Part shown: positions 39,985 through 51,008 of the stretch, one piece after another
How positions within the stretch are numbered: position 1 is the first letter of the stretch
How the letters are laid out: each line of letters starts with the position of its first letter
DNA from: Huiozyma naganishii CBS 8797
Lineage: Eukaryota; Ascomycota; Saccharomycetes; Saccharomycetales; Saccharomycetaceae
DNA length: 64,000 bases
Direction: 5' to 3'
NCBI RefSeq assembly: GCF_000348985.1
Contig: NC_035926.1
Coordinates: 620,001 to 684,000, forward strand
The notes under the pieces: model-generated
Databases searched by the model: none
What the model saw: the letters and a program-made list of their open reading frames with translations, nothing else
Told to the model about the DNA's origin: nothing
Made by a program: the position numbers and the translations under genes

Positions 39985-42900
39985 TCACTGGTTTGTAAAG
40001 ACACCATAGAACAGCCAGCCACATATTATGTTGACTAAGTGATGAATCCAAAATAGGTTCCGGACACCATAAATTGTAGAGAAAAATGACAAGTAGAAGA
40101 ACAACCCTGTAATGATGTACGAGTCGACAAAACCAGAAAAAGTGGGGATTTTAAACTTCGAGTTGGCGGTAACTAATAGTAGAATGGGCAATACTGCAAA
40201 TATGTTGTGGTGAGAATTGAAGGTGGACTCCCATCTGATTGCCAGGTCATGTAAAAATACAACAACAATAGGAGTATCGATTATGGCTACAACTGTCAGC
40301 AGCAACAATATGGATATGTTATAGTTTATCAAGTTGCTCTGTCTTTTCCTTATAGTTTCATTACCAGTTGAAACCGAGTGTTTTTCCAAATACGCAATTC
40401 TTACGCACGTTCCAAGCTGGATCAAAACAGTTATCATAAATATGAGCTGGTAAGGCACATAGAAAACCACAGCTACCAGTAGCATGATACAAGTTAGAAT
40501 TCGTTTTTTGTCAAACACTTGAACGTTAATATCACGCCCAGACCAAGTCGGTAAGGTTTCTTTCTCATTTGTGTCTTTGTAGATATACTCGGATAGCTGT
40601 CCAATTAGATAAGCGACAAAATCAATCAGTTTACAGAGGGTGAACAACGCTCCAACTGTCATTACCCCGAAGAGTGGACCAATCCATGATGTGAAAATAT
40701 CTCTGATTCCCAAATAGTAATAATTGTTGTAAATGTGATACTCCTCTAATAGAAATGGTTTATTCAAGCCCACTGGATCTATCAGTGAAAAAATCTTTTG
40801 AACCAACTTGTTGTTCGTAATGGGACTCATCAAAAACAAGACAATGAGCATAACAACCCCGTAACTTTTCAGTATTTTCCCCAATGCATCTGGAAAGCTG
40901 ATAAAGTTTGCAGACTTCCTATAGTAGTTAAACTGGAAACCCAACACTAAAGAAACAAAGACAGCCAAGAAAGCGGGAATCGCTAGTCTGTACCTGATAA
41001 ACAACAGTTTCAAAGTCAAAAAAACGTTTACCTTCAACTTCAGGGATATATCCATGTTTGGTGGAACTATTATATTCAAAGACAGATGCCGCGACTGTGT
41101 CTCGTCAATTGGGATGTACGGCGAAACGTTGTGCATACTGATGTCAACCTTTTTATTCTGTGCAACGTTGATGTGCCACTTGGTCTCAAAAGGCTCGAAA
41201 GTTGCTTGTCTGATAAACGGCTCGAACAAATTATCAGATCCGTCCGTATCCTTTGCAAAAATTGTTAGTCTATAGGAGACTAGTGAATTCCACAAATTTG
41301 GAAATATCCAGGTCTGAGAAACAAAATTTTCTTGAGAGGGGACGGCAAGCTTTCTGGACCGCAGGGATAGAAGTAAAGGTGTGTCCAAAACAACATCGTC
41401 TGGGTTTTTGAATGATACGGTAGCGGTCAGCCAACCATTGTCACCAAGAATGTTCCTTTTCGGTTTCTTTATGATGATAAAATCGTAATCTCGCAAGTCT
41501 TGGCCACTGAAATGAAGCATTTTAAATGGAGTTTGGTCCTTTCCCCAAGACGAGTCTGCAGGATAGAATTCATCTTTGGTGGATCTGGGGACAGTGTTGA
41601 TATCATTTTTGGCATTGACGCATTTGACGTTTGCGCTGGAACCAAGCCGCGCAAAATTTTGACAGAATAAAACCTCAGGCTTTTCCACAGAAGTCAGCAA
41701 AGTGAACTTCAAGGCGTCGTTGTCTCTATCCACTTTTGAAATATCCATCCGGATGAATCTTTGGATTGTGTCGTAGTTTGTTGATTCAATAACCAGTGTT
41801 TCGTTTTCACCAACAAACTGGACTCCGCTGCTGTATGTAGTATCTGTGTTGTGACTAGACTCTTCCGGACGCCGCACATTGCCCTCTTCTGTCGCGTAGT
41901 CTTCGAAGCCTGAGAGTAAGTGTTTCTTAGCAAGTGATATCCTTTCTGATAAGGGTTTCACCTTTGAAGAAGTGTTTGAATCAACCGACTCCAAAAGTAG
42001 TTTTGCAATCACATGTCTTAACTGCTCGCACCAGACGATTGCAAGGTGGTCGATTGGCGTCCATACTGACGGAATGGTGGTGGTAAATGTGGAAAACCCA
42101 TTTTCAGGTGGGATGAGGTCTGCTACAGTAGCATAATCTGCGGGTAGAATCTCATCGCTAATACCACCCGTGATTGACACTAAAGAAACGTTTCTGGAAA
42201 AAAACGAATCTTCCTCTCCTAGCTGTGCCCGCCAATATTTATCAGTTGCGCCATATATTTTCAAGATATCGCCATCAAATGTGACAGGGGAGGCTGCATG
42301 GGGTGAAGAAAGGGTATATATGGAATAGACTGAACCTGGGAGATGATTTTCTAACGCCAACATGGTTCGCGCCACGATTCCACCCATTGAATGGCCTAGC
42401 AATATGACCGACTGAGGAAGAACCATCTCATAGTGATACGATTCCTCGTACAGAGATAAAATGTAGCGAACAGCATCGTTCAGGTACTCAGCTTGATCCA
42501 TCAAAGTCTTCCCGTGGAATGCGGTGAAATCTTCATTGAAGTCGGCAATAAAAAAATCTAAGTTTCTCGTATTAACTTGATTTTCCAAGATGCCTTTAGA
42601 CTTGAAATAAATGTTAGCAGCTTCGGATGCAATTGATCTACCTTGTTTAAAGCTACCAGCATTTCCTGGAATAAAAAGAACAGGAATCCCATCCAGCTGT
42701 ATTTCGTTGCTTTCCAGTGGTACTTTATCCAAATCCTGTTCTCTATACAAATAAAGGTGGTATTTTTGTGCTAGTGGAGTATACTTTGTATCAAATCCCT
42801 CGATCTTTGCGTACGATGGGTACATCCAAACTGGTGTGCATTGGGAAGAATCGGCCCCTTCATACTTCATCAAGAACGCCGTCAACAAAAGCAGTAGAGA

Positions 42901-43065
42901 CATAAATATACCAACAAAGGACACGTAGGTAAACGTTCGGTTGTAATTGCCGTCCTGGTCATCCTGCGTCGTGGTTTTGTAACTTGATGATCTAGGACCT
43001 TCTTTCCGTTTTCTCGGTAGAAGCCTTTTTACAAGGGCTGCACCCGTTCGGAATGCTTTATCCAT
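39985..43065 (-). CDS. BST1: GPI inositol-deacylase Bst1 (PGAP1 family)
   Basis: ER membrane enzyme that removes the inositol acyl chain from GPI-anchored proteins, a quality-control step before COPII export. 1026 residues (S. cerevisiae 1029). One membrane segment near residues 48-65 (FVGIFMSLLLLLTAFLM) is followed by a lumenal alpha/beta-hydrolase domain with the serine motif ILLGHSMGGIVA near residue 225. The C-terminal third holds several further hydrophobic segments (from about 690 on). It starts at ATG 43065. Its substrates would include the GPI-anchored yapsin coded in this window. Confidence 0.96.
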   Translation of the reverse strand: MDKAFRTGAALVKRLLPRKRKEGPRSSSYKTTTQDDQDGNYNRTFTYVSFVGIFMSLLLLLTAFLMKYEGADSSQCTPVWMYPSYAKIEGFDTKYTPLAQKYHLYLYREQDLDKVPLESNEIQLDGIPVLFIPGNAGSFKQGRSIASEAANIYFKSKGILENQVNTRNLDFFIADFNEDFTAFHGKTLMDQAEYLNDAVRYILSLYEESYHYEMVLPQSVILLGHSMGGIVARTMLALENHLPGSVYSIYTLSSPHAASPVTFDGDILKIYGATDKYWRAQLGEEDSFFSRNVSLVSITGGISDEILPADYATVADLIPPENGFSTFTTTIPSVWTPIDHLAIVWCEQLRHVIAKLLLESVDSNTSSKVKPLSERISLAKKHLLSGFEDYATEEGNVRRPEESSHNTDTTYSSGVQFVGENETLVIESTNYDTIQRFIRMDISKVDRDNDALKFTLLTSVEKPEVLFCQNFARLGSSANVKCVNAKNDINTVPRSTKDEFYPADSSWGKDQTPFKMLHFSGQDLRDYDFIIIKKPKRNILGDNGWLTATVSFKNPDDVVLDTPLLLSLRSRKLAVPSQENFVSQTWIFPNLWNSLVSYRLTIFAKDTDGSDNLFEPFIRQATFEPFETKWHINVAQNKKVDISMHNVSPYIPIDETQSRHLSLNIIVPPNMDISLKLKVNVFLTLKLLFIRYRLAIPAFLAVFVSLVLGFQFNYYRKSANFISFPDALGKILKSYGVVMLIVLFLMSPITNNKLVQKIFSLIDPVGLNKPFLLEEYHIYNNYYYLGIRDIFTSWIGPLFGVMTVGALFTLCKLIDFVAYLIGQLSEYIYKDTNEKETLPTWSGRDINVQVFDKKRILTCIMLLVAVVFYVPYQLIFMITVLIQLGTCVRIAYLEKHSVSTGNETIRKRQSNLINYNISILLLLTVVAIIDTPIVVVFLHDLAIRWESTFNSHHNIFAVLPILLLVTANSKFKIPTFSGFVDSYIITGLFFYLSFFSTIYGVRNLFWIHHLVNIICGWLFYGVFTNQ

Positions 43066-43540
43066 GAAGTACCAGGGGGAGCGCTAGCCGCTTCTTCAAC
43101 TACTGTGATCGGCAAGCCGTTGGACTTGCGACCTGGATTTCACGATTCTTCACCAACAAGACCGAGTTTCTTTTTACCGCATTATTTTTTTCCTCGGTCT
43201 ATATTTTTTTGTTAAAAAGGATTGGGAGGATTGGGAGGAGGACGGTCGGTTTCATTTTTTCCTCTTTACAAATACAAAACGCTTGATGCTATAATGATGA
43301 TGATATTGTCTCTATAGTATATACCGATGATATATATATGTACTTGCAATGAAGTCTGAAGGTAAAAAAAAAGTAACGTGGATAATAATACAAGATATTT
43401 GTGCAATTTTATATTGCAGCAAATTGATCAGAAAAGAGATGCTTCTCGGGAGATCAGAAAAAAAAAATGCAAACCTGCATGGAAAGTTCGCTGATGCTAA
43501 GTTGAAGGAGGTTATTAATACAATGACGGTGTGTCCGGGT
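43066..43540. other. BST1 promoter and EPL1 3' flank
   Basis: 475 bp, strongly A/T-rich with T and A runs near 43187-43210 and 43362-43370. No gene or RNA was recognised. Confidence 0.4.
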
Positions 43541-46024
43541 TTATGACGTGTTTTTTTGCGTGATATGGTTTGTCTGTTTTGAAGGCGTTGATTCATTTTT
43601 AACTGCTGTATCTTTCACTTTCGGAGACTTCGACGATTGCCTTGGAGTCGAATTCCTGTTTATCTGGCCATTAGTATCATTGGCTCCCGGTTGTGACTGC
43701 TGCTGCTGTTGCTGTTGCTGTTGTTGCTGCCGTTGTTGCTGTTGCTGTTGCTGTTGCAATTTTTGAGCCGTTATTTTCTGCTGTTTCAATTTATTGATAT
43801 ACTCTCGGCGGTACTTCATTGTAGCCTTTCTCAATTGTTCGTAAGACTTAGTACCTAGCATAGTACCAAATCGAATCACCTGGGTCTCATTGGAAATTTG
43901 GTTTAGTCTGGCAGGTTCATTAGAAAATTTGATGCCGTACTCATTCTTCGGGGAATCGTATTTCCACTGATCGTAAAGTCTTGTTAATTCGTCCGTTTTG
44001 GAGTCATAAACATCTATGATGTCATTTGCCGACATGTTGGATTCTTCCTCTATAGCATCGAAGTTTACAAATTCGTTCAGTGCAGAATCAGTATCATTGA
44101 TGGTGCTAACGTTTGGTTTGCGGTCGATATATTGTAACTTCGAACGACCAATACGCCTTCTGAACTTAACCGGATACTCTCTGGAATGTATCTCGTTGCG
44201 TGCCTGAAAAGGGTCGTAGAGTTCTACTTTTTTTAGTTTGTTGTGGCTGCTGTTAACTTTCTCTCCATTTTGGTTGAAGACCGATATATCATCAGTCGTA
44301 CCTTTCAAGTAATCTTCGAGATGGTTAACATAGTAAGAGCGGTCAATTTCGAATTTTGATGACGCAATGGATGAGAACGGCGCCTCAGCGGTCGACATGT
44401 TTTGGGGTAAGCTGATATCAAACACAGGGTTGAACGGGTTGTCTGTAAGGTTGAAGAAAAGATGTCCATCTTCCAAGCGCCGTTTTTCCATCTTTTCCTG
44501 GACGAATTTCCGGGCGTTTTTCTCCTTATTGGAAAGTAAGTTGTCCACATCCTCGAGTATAACATCCGGAACCTTTGAAGACGGTAATTTCACGTAGACA
44601 TGAGATGTAATCGAAGGTTGTGGTGAAGGCTGTAATTGTGCCTTTACCTTTACTGGAGGAGAACCTGCTTGTGCCCGTAGTTGCTGTATTTGTTGTTTTG
44701 TGAGCTTTTCTCCAGACTTGGTCAGTTGTTCCAACTGTTTCTTGGTGATTTTATTCTTCCCGACCCTCTTCAGTGATGCAGCAGTTGCTGTGGAGTCTGA
44801 CATTGCAGCGGCGGCTGCAGCGGCTGCAGCGGCTCGTTTGGCTTCCTCTTCTTCCTCCATCTGTCTAAGCTTTTCCAATGTGACCAAAGCAGCCCGCTTC
44901 CTTTTATGGTTTACGAGATCATCGTCATCGCCGCTTATATTCAAGCTTCTTTTCAGTTTCTTGATTCTACATCTGTCTTCCAAGATCTTGGTCTCCGTTT
45001 GTAACAGTTTCATTTGGTCGTTTTCGCGTTTAGCCACGAGTAGGGCCAGTTCCTTTGCGCGTCGCAGTTCTCTATGAAGTAGTCTCAGTTTTTGACTGTT
45101 CACCACATCAAGTCTCCTTGTCTTTCTTGGGTGTCTCACTTCTCTTCTCCTGAAACAAACGTAAGGGTCCACTTCCTCCTTTTCACCAGGTCGTTCGAAT
45201 TTCAACTGAGGGAAAATTTCCCCGCCGTTGGCCTCGATCTTCCTGCCCTTCCAATACTCGTAAATCTGCGCTCCATGAGTCTCTATCAAATCCAACAACG
45301 GTTTTATCTCATCCGTGTTGGCTGGATCAAACTGTGTCACAAACCTCTGACCCTTCTCAAACCCTACTTCCTCTGCGAGGGCGGTCCTTAACCCGGAATC
45401 GTCCACGTTGATCTTGTTGAGTGTCGGGCGTATCTCTTCAAAAGTTAGTATGCTTGACGGGTCCATGGACAAAAACGGCTGTCGTTCATGGATTGCGTTT
45501 TCAAATGCGGTACAAAGCAACTCGAACTCGTCCTCCGTCAATTTCACCTCACCGTCCGCGTTTACCACTGTATCAAGGTACGTCTTGTCGTTCTCGTCGA
45601 TGTTGTAACGAGCACCGACACAATCCTCGACTGTCGCTGAGAACTTAATGTATGTTGTCGGCTCTACAAACTTCCCCTGGTAAAACTTATGAAACTCGCT
45701 CCATTTGGCGGACGCACTCGGCGTTGGGATATAGTTCTTCTGCTGCTTTTTGTCAGCGGTGATGACATGGTTAGACGCCGCAGTCAAAATCCTATGCAAA
45801 TGAACCTCTTTCTCCTCACTCTTCTCCACACCGGTCTCTATCACGTCCACCACTTCGCGCTGCTTCAGCTCCTCCTGATCCAAATGCTTCAAGTCCGCGG
45901 GCTTATAAATGCGCAACCGCTGCTTCACCGAGATCTTGCGATGCCGCGACCGCGTATTCACGCTCGTACTGCCATTAACGACACCATTTTCTCCGAGACC
46001 AGCACTGCCCTTCGGCGTGGGCAT
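43541..46024 (-). CDS. EPL1: enhancer of polycomb-like protein Epl1, NuA4 subunit
   Basis: Scaffold of the NuA4 histone H4/H2A acetyltransferase; its N-terminal EPcA region bridges Esa1, Yng2 and Eaf6 in Piccolo NuA4. 827 residues (S. cerevisiae 832) from ATG 46024. The basic N-terminus with [15 protein letters not shown] (about 27-41) and the block [19 protein letters not shown] (about 282-300) are family hallmarks. A run of ten Ala lies near residue 400 and a polyglutamine tract of about 20 residues near 755-777. Codes a nuclear protein. Divergent from BUD27 as in S. cerevisiae. Confidence 0.95.
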   Translation of the reverse strand: MPTPKGSAGLGENGVVNGSTSVNTRSRHRKISVKQRLRIYKPADLKHLDQEELKQREVVDVIETGVEKSEEKEVHLHRILTAASNHVITADKKQQKNYIPTPSASAKWSEFHKFYQGKFVEPTTYIKFSATVEDCVGARYNIDENDKTYLDTVVNADGEVKLTEDEFELLCTAFENAIHERQPFLSMDPSSILTFEEIRPTLNKINVDDSGLRTALAEEVGFEKGQRFVTQFDPANTDEIKPLLDLIETHGAQIYEYWKGRKIEANGGEIFPQLKFERPGEKEEVDPYVCFRRREVRHPRKTRRLDVVNSQKLRLLHRELRRAKELALLVAKRENDQMKLLQTETKILEDRCRIKKLKRSLNISGDDDDLVNHKRKRAALVTLEKLRQMEEEEEAKRAAAAAAAAAAMSDSTATAASLKRVGKNKITKKQLEQLTKSGEKLTKQQIQQLRAQAGSPPVKVKAQLQPSPQPSITSHVYVKLPSSKVPDVILEDVDNLLSNKEKNARKFVQEKMEKRRLEDGHLFFNLTDNPFNPVFDISLPQNMSTAEAPFSSIASSKFEIDRSYYVNHLEDYLKGTTDDISVFNQNGEKVNSSHNKLKKVELYDPFQARNEIHSREYPVKFRRRIGRSKLQYIDRKPNVSTINDTDSALNEFVNFDAIEEESNMSANDIIDVYDSKTDELTRLYDQWKYDSPKNEYGIKFSNEPARLNQISNETQVIRFGTMLGTKSYEQLRKATMKYRREYINKLKQQKITAQKLQQQQQQQQRQQQQQQQQQQQSQPGANDTNGQINRNSTPRQSSKSPKVKDTAVKNESTPSKQTNHITQKNTS
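43697..43757 (-). repeat. CAG/CAA polyglutamine repeat in EPL1
   Basis: Mixed CAG and CAA codons (gene strand) coding about 20 Gln with one Arg interruption near the EPL1 C-terminus. Interruptions by CAA should limit expansion, but length variation between strains is likely. Confidence 0.9.
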
Positions 46025-46779
46025 TATCTAAAACTCCAGAACGTGGGGGGAGTACTGTAACAGTTAAAAATCCTGAATAAAATCCCCCTTCTATGCCCTA
46101 TGCTCTAACGACTCCTTAGCTTGTCCGGCTCTTAGCTAATTAAAAAAAAAAAAGGCAGCCAAATATACCCTACCACAAAATACAAAATCGTGGGGGGTTC
46201 TGTCCGGACGTCAAAACGAAAATTTTCTCTCTTTCCTCTTTTTTGGGGGCGGAGAGACAGTGGCGTAGGAGTAGGAGAAGACTGGGATGGGGATGGGGAT
46301 GGGGGTCTTCTTCTGACGGGTCAGCCACCTAGCGGGTACTTTCTCCAAAGTGTGTGTAGTTGGGAGTTCCGGCACGTCCCTCTGCAGTACGGCCAGTTAA
46401 CCGTGAAACAGACGCGAAGCTGTCTTTCTTGCTCTGTTTGTTTGGTGTGTTCCCGGACACAGTTTAAGAACCACGGAAAGGAACGCAGCAGCGGGAACGG
46501 GAACGGGCGAAAAAAACGGAAAAAGTGTTACCCGTCTTTACGTCCTCTGTTCTATTTTTTTCATTTCCCAAAGGGGAAATGCGGTGGTGGTGTCGCTTTA
46601 TACGATACAGGTCACGTTTTTGTTATTTTTTTCTGGCACGTGACTCCGGGATCAAAATTTTTCACTTTCTTCTTGTTCTATTTTTTTGGGGCCCGATGAG
46701 CGATGAGGTAGTTCCCACCCCAGGATCTCCGGTGGGTTGGTTTACCGCTGGTGTTTCCGGGCAATTGATCGCATTGGGG
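46025..46779. promoter_or_regulatory. divergent EPL1/BUD27 promoter with RRPE and PAC
   Basis: Contains an A12-type tract near 46143, GGATGGGGATGG purine repeats (about 46283-46306), CACGTG at 46637-46642, an RRPE (AAAATTTTTCA at 46654-46664, TGAAAAATTTT in reverse) and a PAC-like pair CGATGAG/GCGATGAGGT at 46694-46708. RRPE about 40 bp upstream of PAC is the classic ribosome-biogenesis promoter pair, here 70-125 bp before ATG 46780. An upstream in-frame ATG (46696) falls inside the PAC element. Confidence 0.65.
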
Positions 46780-49062
46780 ATGGATGCTCAACTAGACTTT
46801 TTGCGCGGTTCAGTGGAGAGAAGTTTGGAGAGTTTCCGCAGTAAGAAGAGCTTTCTGGAAGAGCAACTTGACCACTACGATCGGATCAGGCACGAGTTAG
46901 TCGCATTTGACAGCCGGTTCGCAGCAGGTGATGATGTGGAGGGAGAGGTCAATGCGAGGGCGTTGAATCTGGGTGACGTTATTATATCTCCAGCGGAAAG
47001 GAAAGTTTATTTGAATATCGGGTACGAGTACTATGTGGAGAGGACTGTTGAAGAGGTGAAAGCGTTCGTGACTGATAAACTGTCTCTGATGGCAGAGGCT
47101 ATTGAGAGTTTTGATGAGAAGGTGAAGGAGGCAGAACAGACGCTGGGGAACCTTGTTGAATTGCAGAAACGGCAGGATGGTGGCGAATTGGGAAGTGCGT
47201 CAAACGAAGATTCCGAAGAGCCACTCTCTATGGAGATAAGAGAGGAACTGGACGATGATGGGAACATCATAAGCAGTTCTGTGACACCCGCGGCGTCAAA
47301 CATAGCGAAAAACAAAATTATGGATAAGGGTTCTAATGCCGGCGACGAGGACGCCTCGAGTTTGACTCCAGCGGGAACCTCTGACAACGCATTTGAACAG
47401 AACTTGAAAGGTAAACTTTTGCCCGATGTCAGCACAGGGAATAAAATCGACACTGATTCACTGTACACATTTGCCGATTTGGTAGAAATGATGGATAAAG
47501 AGGACGAACTGGAAGACGGTTCAATCGATCCTGAAGATATCAACTATGACTATGAACAGTTTGATAACATGGGTCAATACAATGACGACGACGATGACGA
47601 TGACGATGAAGATGAAGATGACCGCGGCTTTATGGTTGTTCCTGGTGCTTCAGCGCGCACATCGTTTATGGAACAGATTGCCCAGTTACGCGCCGCCAAG
47701 AACAAAGAGGTGGTTCCTGAAAGAGAACCAGAGGTCATAGAAGAGGAGGTAAAACAAGTCATCCCTGTGAAACCACTGAAGAAGTCCTCTGAGAGTAAGC
47801 CTCAACAAGGTTCTATCTTGAAGAAGAGCGACGAGCCGAAGAAGGGGAAAGGGAAGAAGCACGTTCTGTTTGCGAAAGAACTTGGTGTGCATGAGGTGGA
47901 GAACTGGAAAGCAGAGAATAGCAGACAGATGTACACTGTTGGGGCGATGTCACGGTACTTTTCCGGGCTTGTTGGTGTCGACGCGGCTGAGATGACTGAC
48001 GACACGCACAACCCGAGCCTCGGGGAGTTCGACAGCGACCTGTTTGCATCAATGCTTGGTGTCAAGCGTCCCGATGACATACATAGCAAATACGAGCAGT
48101 CCCGTGGGGGGTCCGAAGAGACAGGTGTAGAGCAGTCACAGGAACAGGAACAAACGCCCAAGAAGAAACGTGTGTCGCGGTTCAAGAAGGATAGAAGCTC
48201 CACAACAGAGACACCAGCACCGACACCAAAGGCAAATGAACCTGTAGTATCTGATATCGTGGAACGCCCCGCATCCCCGCCCGCACCAGCGAAGCAGCCA
48301 CCCCGCAAGGTCTCCTTTGAGGGTAAGCAACTGAACTCGTTACGCGGGCCACCCAAGCGACGGAAGTCCGAGATCCAGCGGAAGATCACACCGGACATGT
48401 TGGAGCAACTGGTACCTCCAGAGGAGGAAGCCAACACCGACGACGGGCAATCCGGTGTTACAGGGACGCCAAGTCTTGGATCCGGGATCCCCGCAGAGCT
48501 GCAAGTATCATCGGCACCGGCACCCGCTAAAGAAAACGCCGACCTGCCCGTAGCCTCGGTGGACTACAGCCGATTGGCCAGTGGGGAGGATGGAATTGAC
48601 GGTATGGCACAGGCGTACCGTCTTGGTCTGTACGACGACGACCTAGACGACGACCCGGGGACGCTCTTAGAGAAACTGGAGGATTTCAAGGATTACAACG
48701 CGGAGGTGGAGGTGTTGAAGGACCAGATCGCCGAGTTCCAAGTCAGCGATGCCACCACTGCACGTGGTGCAACAGCAGACGACGGGGATGAGGACGACGA
48801 GGGCCCCGCCATGACTGCGGAGATCGTGGAGCGAGATATCCCGGACGACTACGGCAATGCCGACGACGACGACGACTACGCTCTGAGCAGTGGTAAGCTG
48901 CACGAGTCCGTGTCCCTCGAGTACCACCGGCTTCGTGAACGGATCCTGCGCACCAGGGGGGCCCTCGAGGGCGCCTCGGCAGCGGACCGCGAACTCGAGC
49001 CCATCGACGAGCACGGGAACCCGCTCCGCGAGAGCAAGTTCAGGGCGCGCCAACGTGGCTGA
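46780..49062 (+). CDS. BUD27: unconventional prefoldin Bud27 (URI family)
   Basis: URI-type prefoldin-like protein linked to assembly of RNA polymerases, TOR-dependent gene control and translation initiation. 760 residues from ATG 46780; an in-frame ATG at 46696 would add 28 residues, but the PAC/RRPE promoter pair would then overlap the coding sequence, and the prefoldin helix begins right after ATG 46780. The N-terminal coiled coil and prefoldin domain (about residues 1-130) include SVERSLESFRSKKSFLEEQ and VYLNIGYEYYVERTVEE. The middle is acidic with an Asp run (about 268-280). A later URI-box-like region has KKHVLFAKELGVHEVENW (about 362-379). The C-terminus is disordered and acidic. S. 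cerevisiae Bud27 is 796 residues. Confidence 0.88.
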   Translation: MDAQLDFLRGSVERSLESFRSKKSFLEEQLDHYDRIRHELVAFDSRFAAGDDVEGEVNARALNLGDVIISPAERKVYLNIGYEYYVERTVEEVKAFVTDKLSLMAEAIESFDEKVKEAEQTLGNLVELQKRQDGGELGSASNEDSEEPLSMEIREELDDDGNIISSSVTPAASNIAKNKIMDKGSNAGDEDASSLTPAGTSDNAFEQNLKGKLLPDVSTGNKIDTDSLYTFADLVEMMDKEDELEDGSIDPEDINYDYEQFDNMGQYNDDDDDDDDEDEDDRGFMVVPGASARTSFMEQIAQLRAAKNKEVVPEREPEVIEEEVKQVIPVKPLKKSSESKPQQGSILKKSDEPKKGKGKKHVLFAKELGVHEVENWKAENSRQMYTVGAMSRYFSGLVGVDAAEMTDDTHNPSLGEFDSDLFASMLGVKRPDDIHSKYEQSRGGSEETGVEQSQEQEQTPKKKRVSRFKKDRSSTTETPAPTPKANEPVVSDIVERPASPPAPAKQPPRKVSFEGKQLNSLRGPPKRRKSEIQRKITPDMLEQLVPPEEEANTDDGQSGVTGTPSLGSGIPAELQVSSAPAPAKENADLPVASVDYSRLASGEDGIDGMAQAYRLGLYDDDLDDDPGTLLEKLEDFKDYNAEVEVLKDQIAEFQVSDATTARGATADDGDEDDEGPAMTAEIVERDIPDDYGNADDDDDYALSSGKLHESVSLEYHRLRERILRTRGALEGASAADRELEPIDEHGNPLRESKFRARQRG

Positions 49063-49802
49063 ACACCCGGAGAGTGCGTGCGGCGCTATCAGACACGCGC
49101 ACGCCCCGGTCCCCCTGGCGGACTTTTACCGTATCAGGTGAGCAACCCACACACCCTCGGCACCGCTCGGCAACCCTCGGCCCGAGATACGTATGGCGTC
49201 TCCACTATCACGATACGCCGCTGCATCCTTACCTCACCTGCCGTATCGGAACCAAGATACGTGCACGCACACGTAAGCACACCCCAGTATTGTTATCAAG
49301 TGTGTGTGTGTGTGTGTGCCACAGCGGGTTTGGACGGAGTTATCATCGGGAACAGGAAGGTGTGCCAATGTATAGCGGGTGCCCGCTTTACCCCCCCACC
49401 ACGGGCCATCGCTGTGGCTGTTGCTTGTTGAAATGTCACAAAATATGCCGAAGAAAACATGACAAACCGAAGAGCACACCACTAGAAAAAAAAAGGTGTA
49501 TATGGAACGTGCTACCATCATTGCAAGCGGTACTCCCCCCCCCCCAACGTGTGCGTTTTCTTGATACGGGGAGTATCTGAGGGAACAGACCGTGCTTCCG
49601 GACTTACATTCTGCACTCAAACACATACACATACACACACTCTCCAAAACACTTGAGTTAGATAGTAGCTGAAGGTGATATTTCGCGGCCTTTCCCGTGG
49701 CTGCACCTCCCTATGGGTAAGTGTGTGTGTTTATCTATTTCTTTCTCAAGTGACTCAAATATACCTCTGCGGTTTTTCTTTTCGGGTGTCCTGGAGAGAG
49801 TA

Positions 49803-49845
<43 letters not shown>

Positions 49846-49934
49846 TAAAAGGTTATCGTAGATCTATATCTTATGTTTGCGATGCACAATAAAGTGAATT
49901 CTTTCTTGCACGGTAGCAACGACTCTCGACCGAC
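49063..49934. other. repeat-rich intergenic region
   Basis: 872 bp between BUD27 and the Gcr1-like factor. It holds a (GT)n stretch at 49300-49318, a C11 homopolymer at 49535-49545, a CA-rich run near 49619-49640 and a long (TA)n array at 49804-49842. Small open frames across it are low-complexity and not believed. Confidence 0.5.
49804..49842. repeat. (TA)n dinucleotide microsatellite
   Basis: About 19 uninterrupted TA units ending 92 bp before the ATG of the downstream transcription-factor gene, where it may act as the TATA region. Its length is likely polymorphic. Confidence 0.95.
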
Positions 49935-51008
49935 ATGAATCTCGACGTGGCTAACGAAACAACAGCGTACTCGCTGGAGGACACTAATGAAATCGCCCAA
50001 AAATATACCCCGCTCTTCGATGGTTTCAATGCGGATCAATACTACAGCACCGATTTCATAGCTAAATCTGGGAACATCACCCCAGATGAAGGGTTCGATT
50101 TCTCAAGAAACGAGGAAGTGTACTACACGCACTTACTTACCTACCGTAACGAAGCAGACAGGTTCGATTTCTTGGACCCAGCGTACCAGGACGATGTGCA
50201 GAACAGTTCGGAGAACTACCAGTCCATCCTCAGCGACTTGTCAGACATGAAGAGTGAATTCATAAGGCTTATAGATCGAGTGGACGATATCCTCGTTAGA
50301 CCAGTCGACAGTTATCAGCCGGAGGGACCCATCGAGGACAACAATTCATACCCACTGACATCAAATTTCCTCACTGTTTTGAACAACCTTCTGGATACAG
50401 ACACCCAACACAGAGACTCGCCCGCAGAAAGGGATGCGGCAAGGGTGTACGCAAGCCACGCGACAGTGAACGGTACCACGTTACAGCAGAGCGCGCCTGT
50501 TACCCCCGAATCGGCAGTCTCGAGGAGTCCGAGCCTTGTGGATGAGGAACCCTGCTCCAAATTGAACAATTGTGGTGTGATCCTCATCAAATGGCCGGAG
50601 TCCATTGACCAACTATGGGACGAGTACGCGAAGGTGCCAAGTGAGTGGTCACAGGAGTTCCTGATGACTTTCTTAATGAATTGCAACAAACTAAAGGAGG
50701 CAGGGGAGATAGAGCTAGATATGAAACTGATTCAAAGAAGGAAAATGTCCATACGACAGCTGGAGGCTAAATTCGGATCCTCCTGGAGGAACAAGGATAA
50801 AAATTTCTCGAGACAGATCAACAGAAGGAAGAAAATATGGATGGCGATCGAGGAAGGGCTCAGCGACGGGCTCACTTTGCGAGAGTGCATTTCGACATTG
50901 GAGACGTACACCGAGTGCATGGGTAAGAGTCTCAGCTCCTTCTATAGGGGCGTGCCCTTCAGGATTAAAGATATGAAGATAAATTTCGAGAAAAATGGAA
51001 CCTCGTAA
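49935..51008 (+). CDS. Gcr1/Hot1/Msn1-type transcription factor (GCR1_C domain)
   Basis: Probable DNA-binding regulator. 357 residues from ATG 49935. Residues 1-200 are acidic, Ser/Asn-rich and disordered, with a possible helical segment near 95-120. Residues about 217-335 form a GCR1_C-type domain: IKWPESIDQLWDEY, then MSIRQLEAKFGSSWRN, FSRQINRRKKIWMAIEEGL and a final ECISTLETY helix, closely patterned on Gcr1 and Hot1. Two other features are a spacer of about 30 residues inside the domain between the WDEY motif and the RQLEAKFG motif, and the overall short length, nearer to Msn1 (382) than to Gcr1 or Hot1. S. cerevisiae has no gene of this kind between BUD27 and FRS2, so the orthology is undecided and it may be a lineage-specific paralog. 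Confidence 0.8.
   Translation: MNLDVANETTAYSLEDTNEIAQKYTPLFDGFNADQYYSTDFIAKSGNITPDEGFDFSRNEEVYYTHLLTYRNEADRFDFLDPAYQDDVQNSSENYQSILSDLSDMKSEFIRLIDRVDDILVRPVDSYQPEGPIEDNNSYPLTSNFLTVLNNLLDTDTQHRDSPAERDAARVYASHATVNGTTLQQSAPVTPESAVSRSPSLVDEEPCSKLNNCGVILIKWPESIDQLWDEYAKVPSEWSQEFLMTFLMNCNKLKEAGEIELDMKLIQRRKMSIRQLEAKFGSSWRNKDKNFSRQINRRKKIWMAIEEGLSDGLTLRECISTLETYTECMGKSLSSFYRGVPFRIKDMKINFEKNGTS

Noticed and set aside
43548..43766. Plus-strand frame ending in a poly-Cys run
   Set aside because: It is the antisense reading of the EPL1 polyglutamine CAG repeat.
46525..46695. 57-codon upstream extension of BUD27
   Set aside because: It starts with GTG and covers promoter elements (CACGTG, RRPE); the residues are hydrophobic noise.
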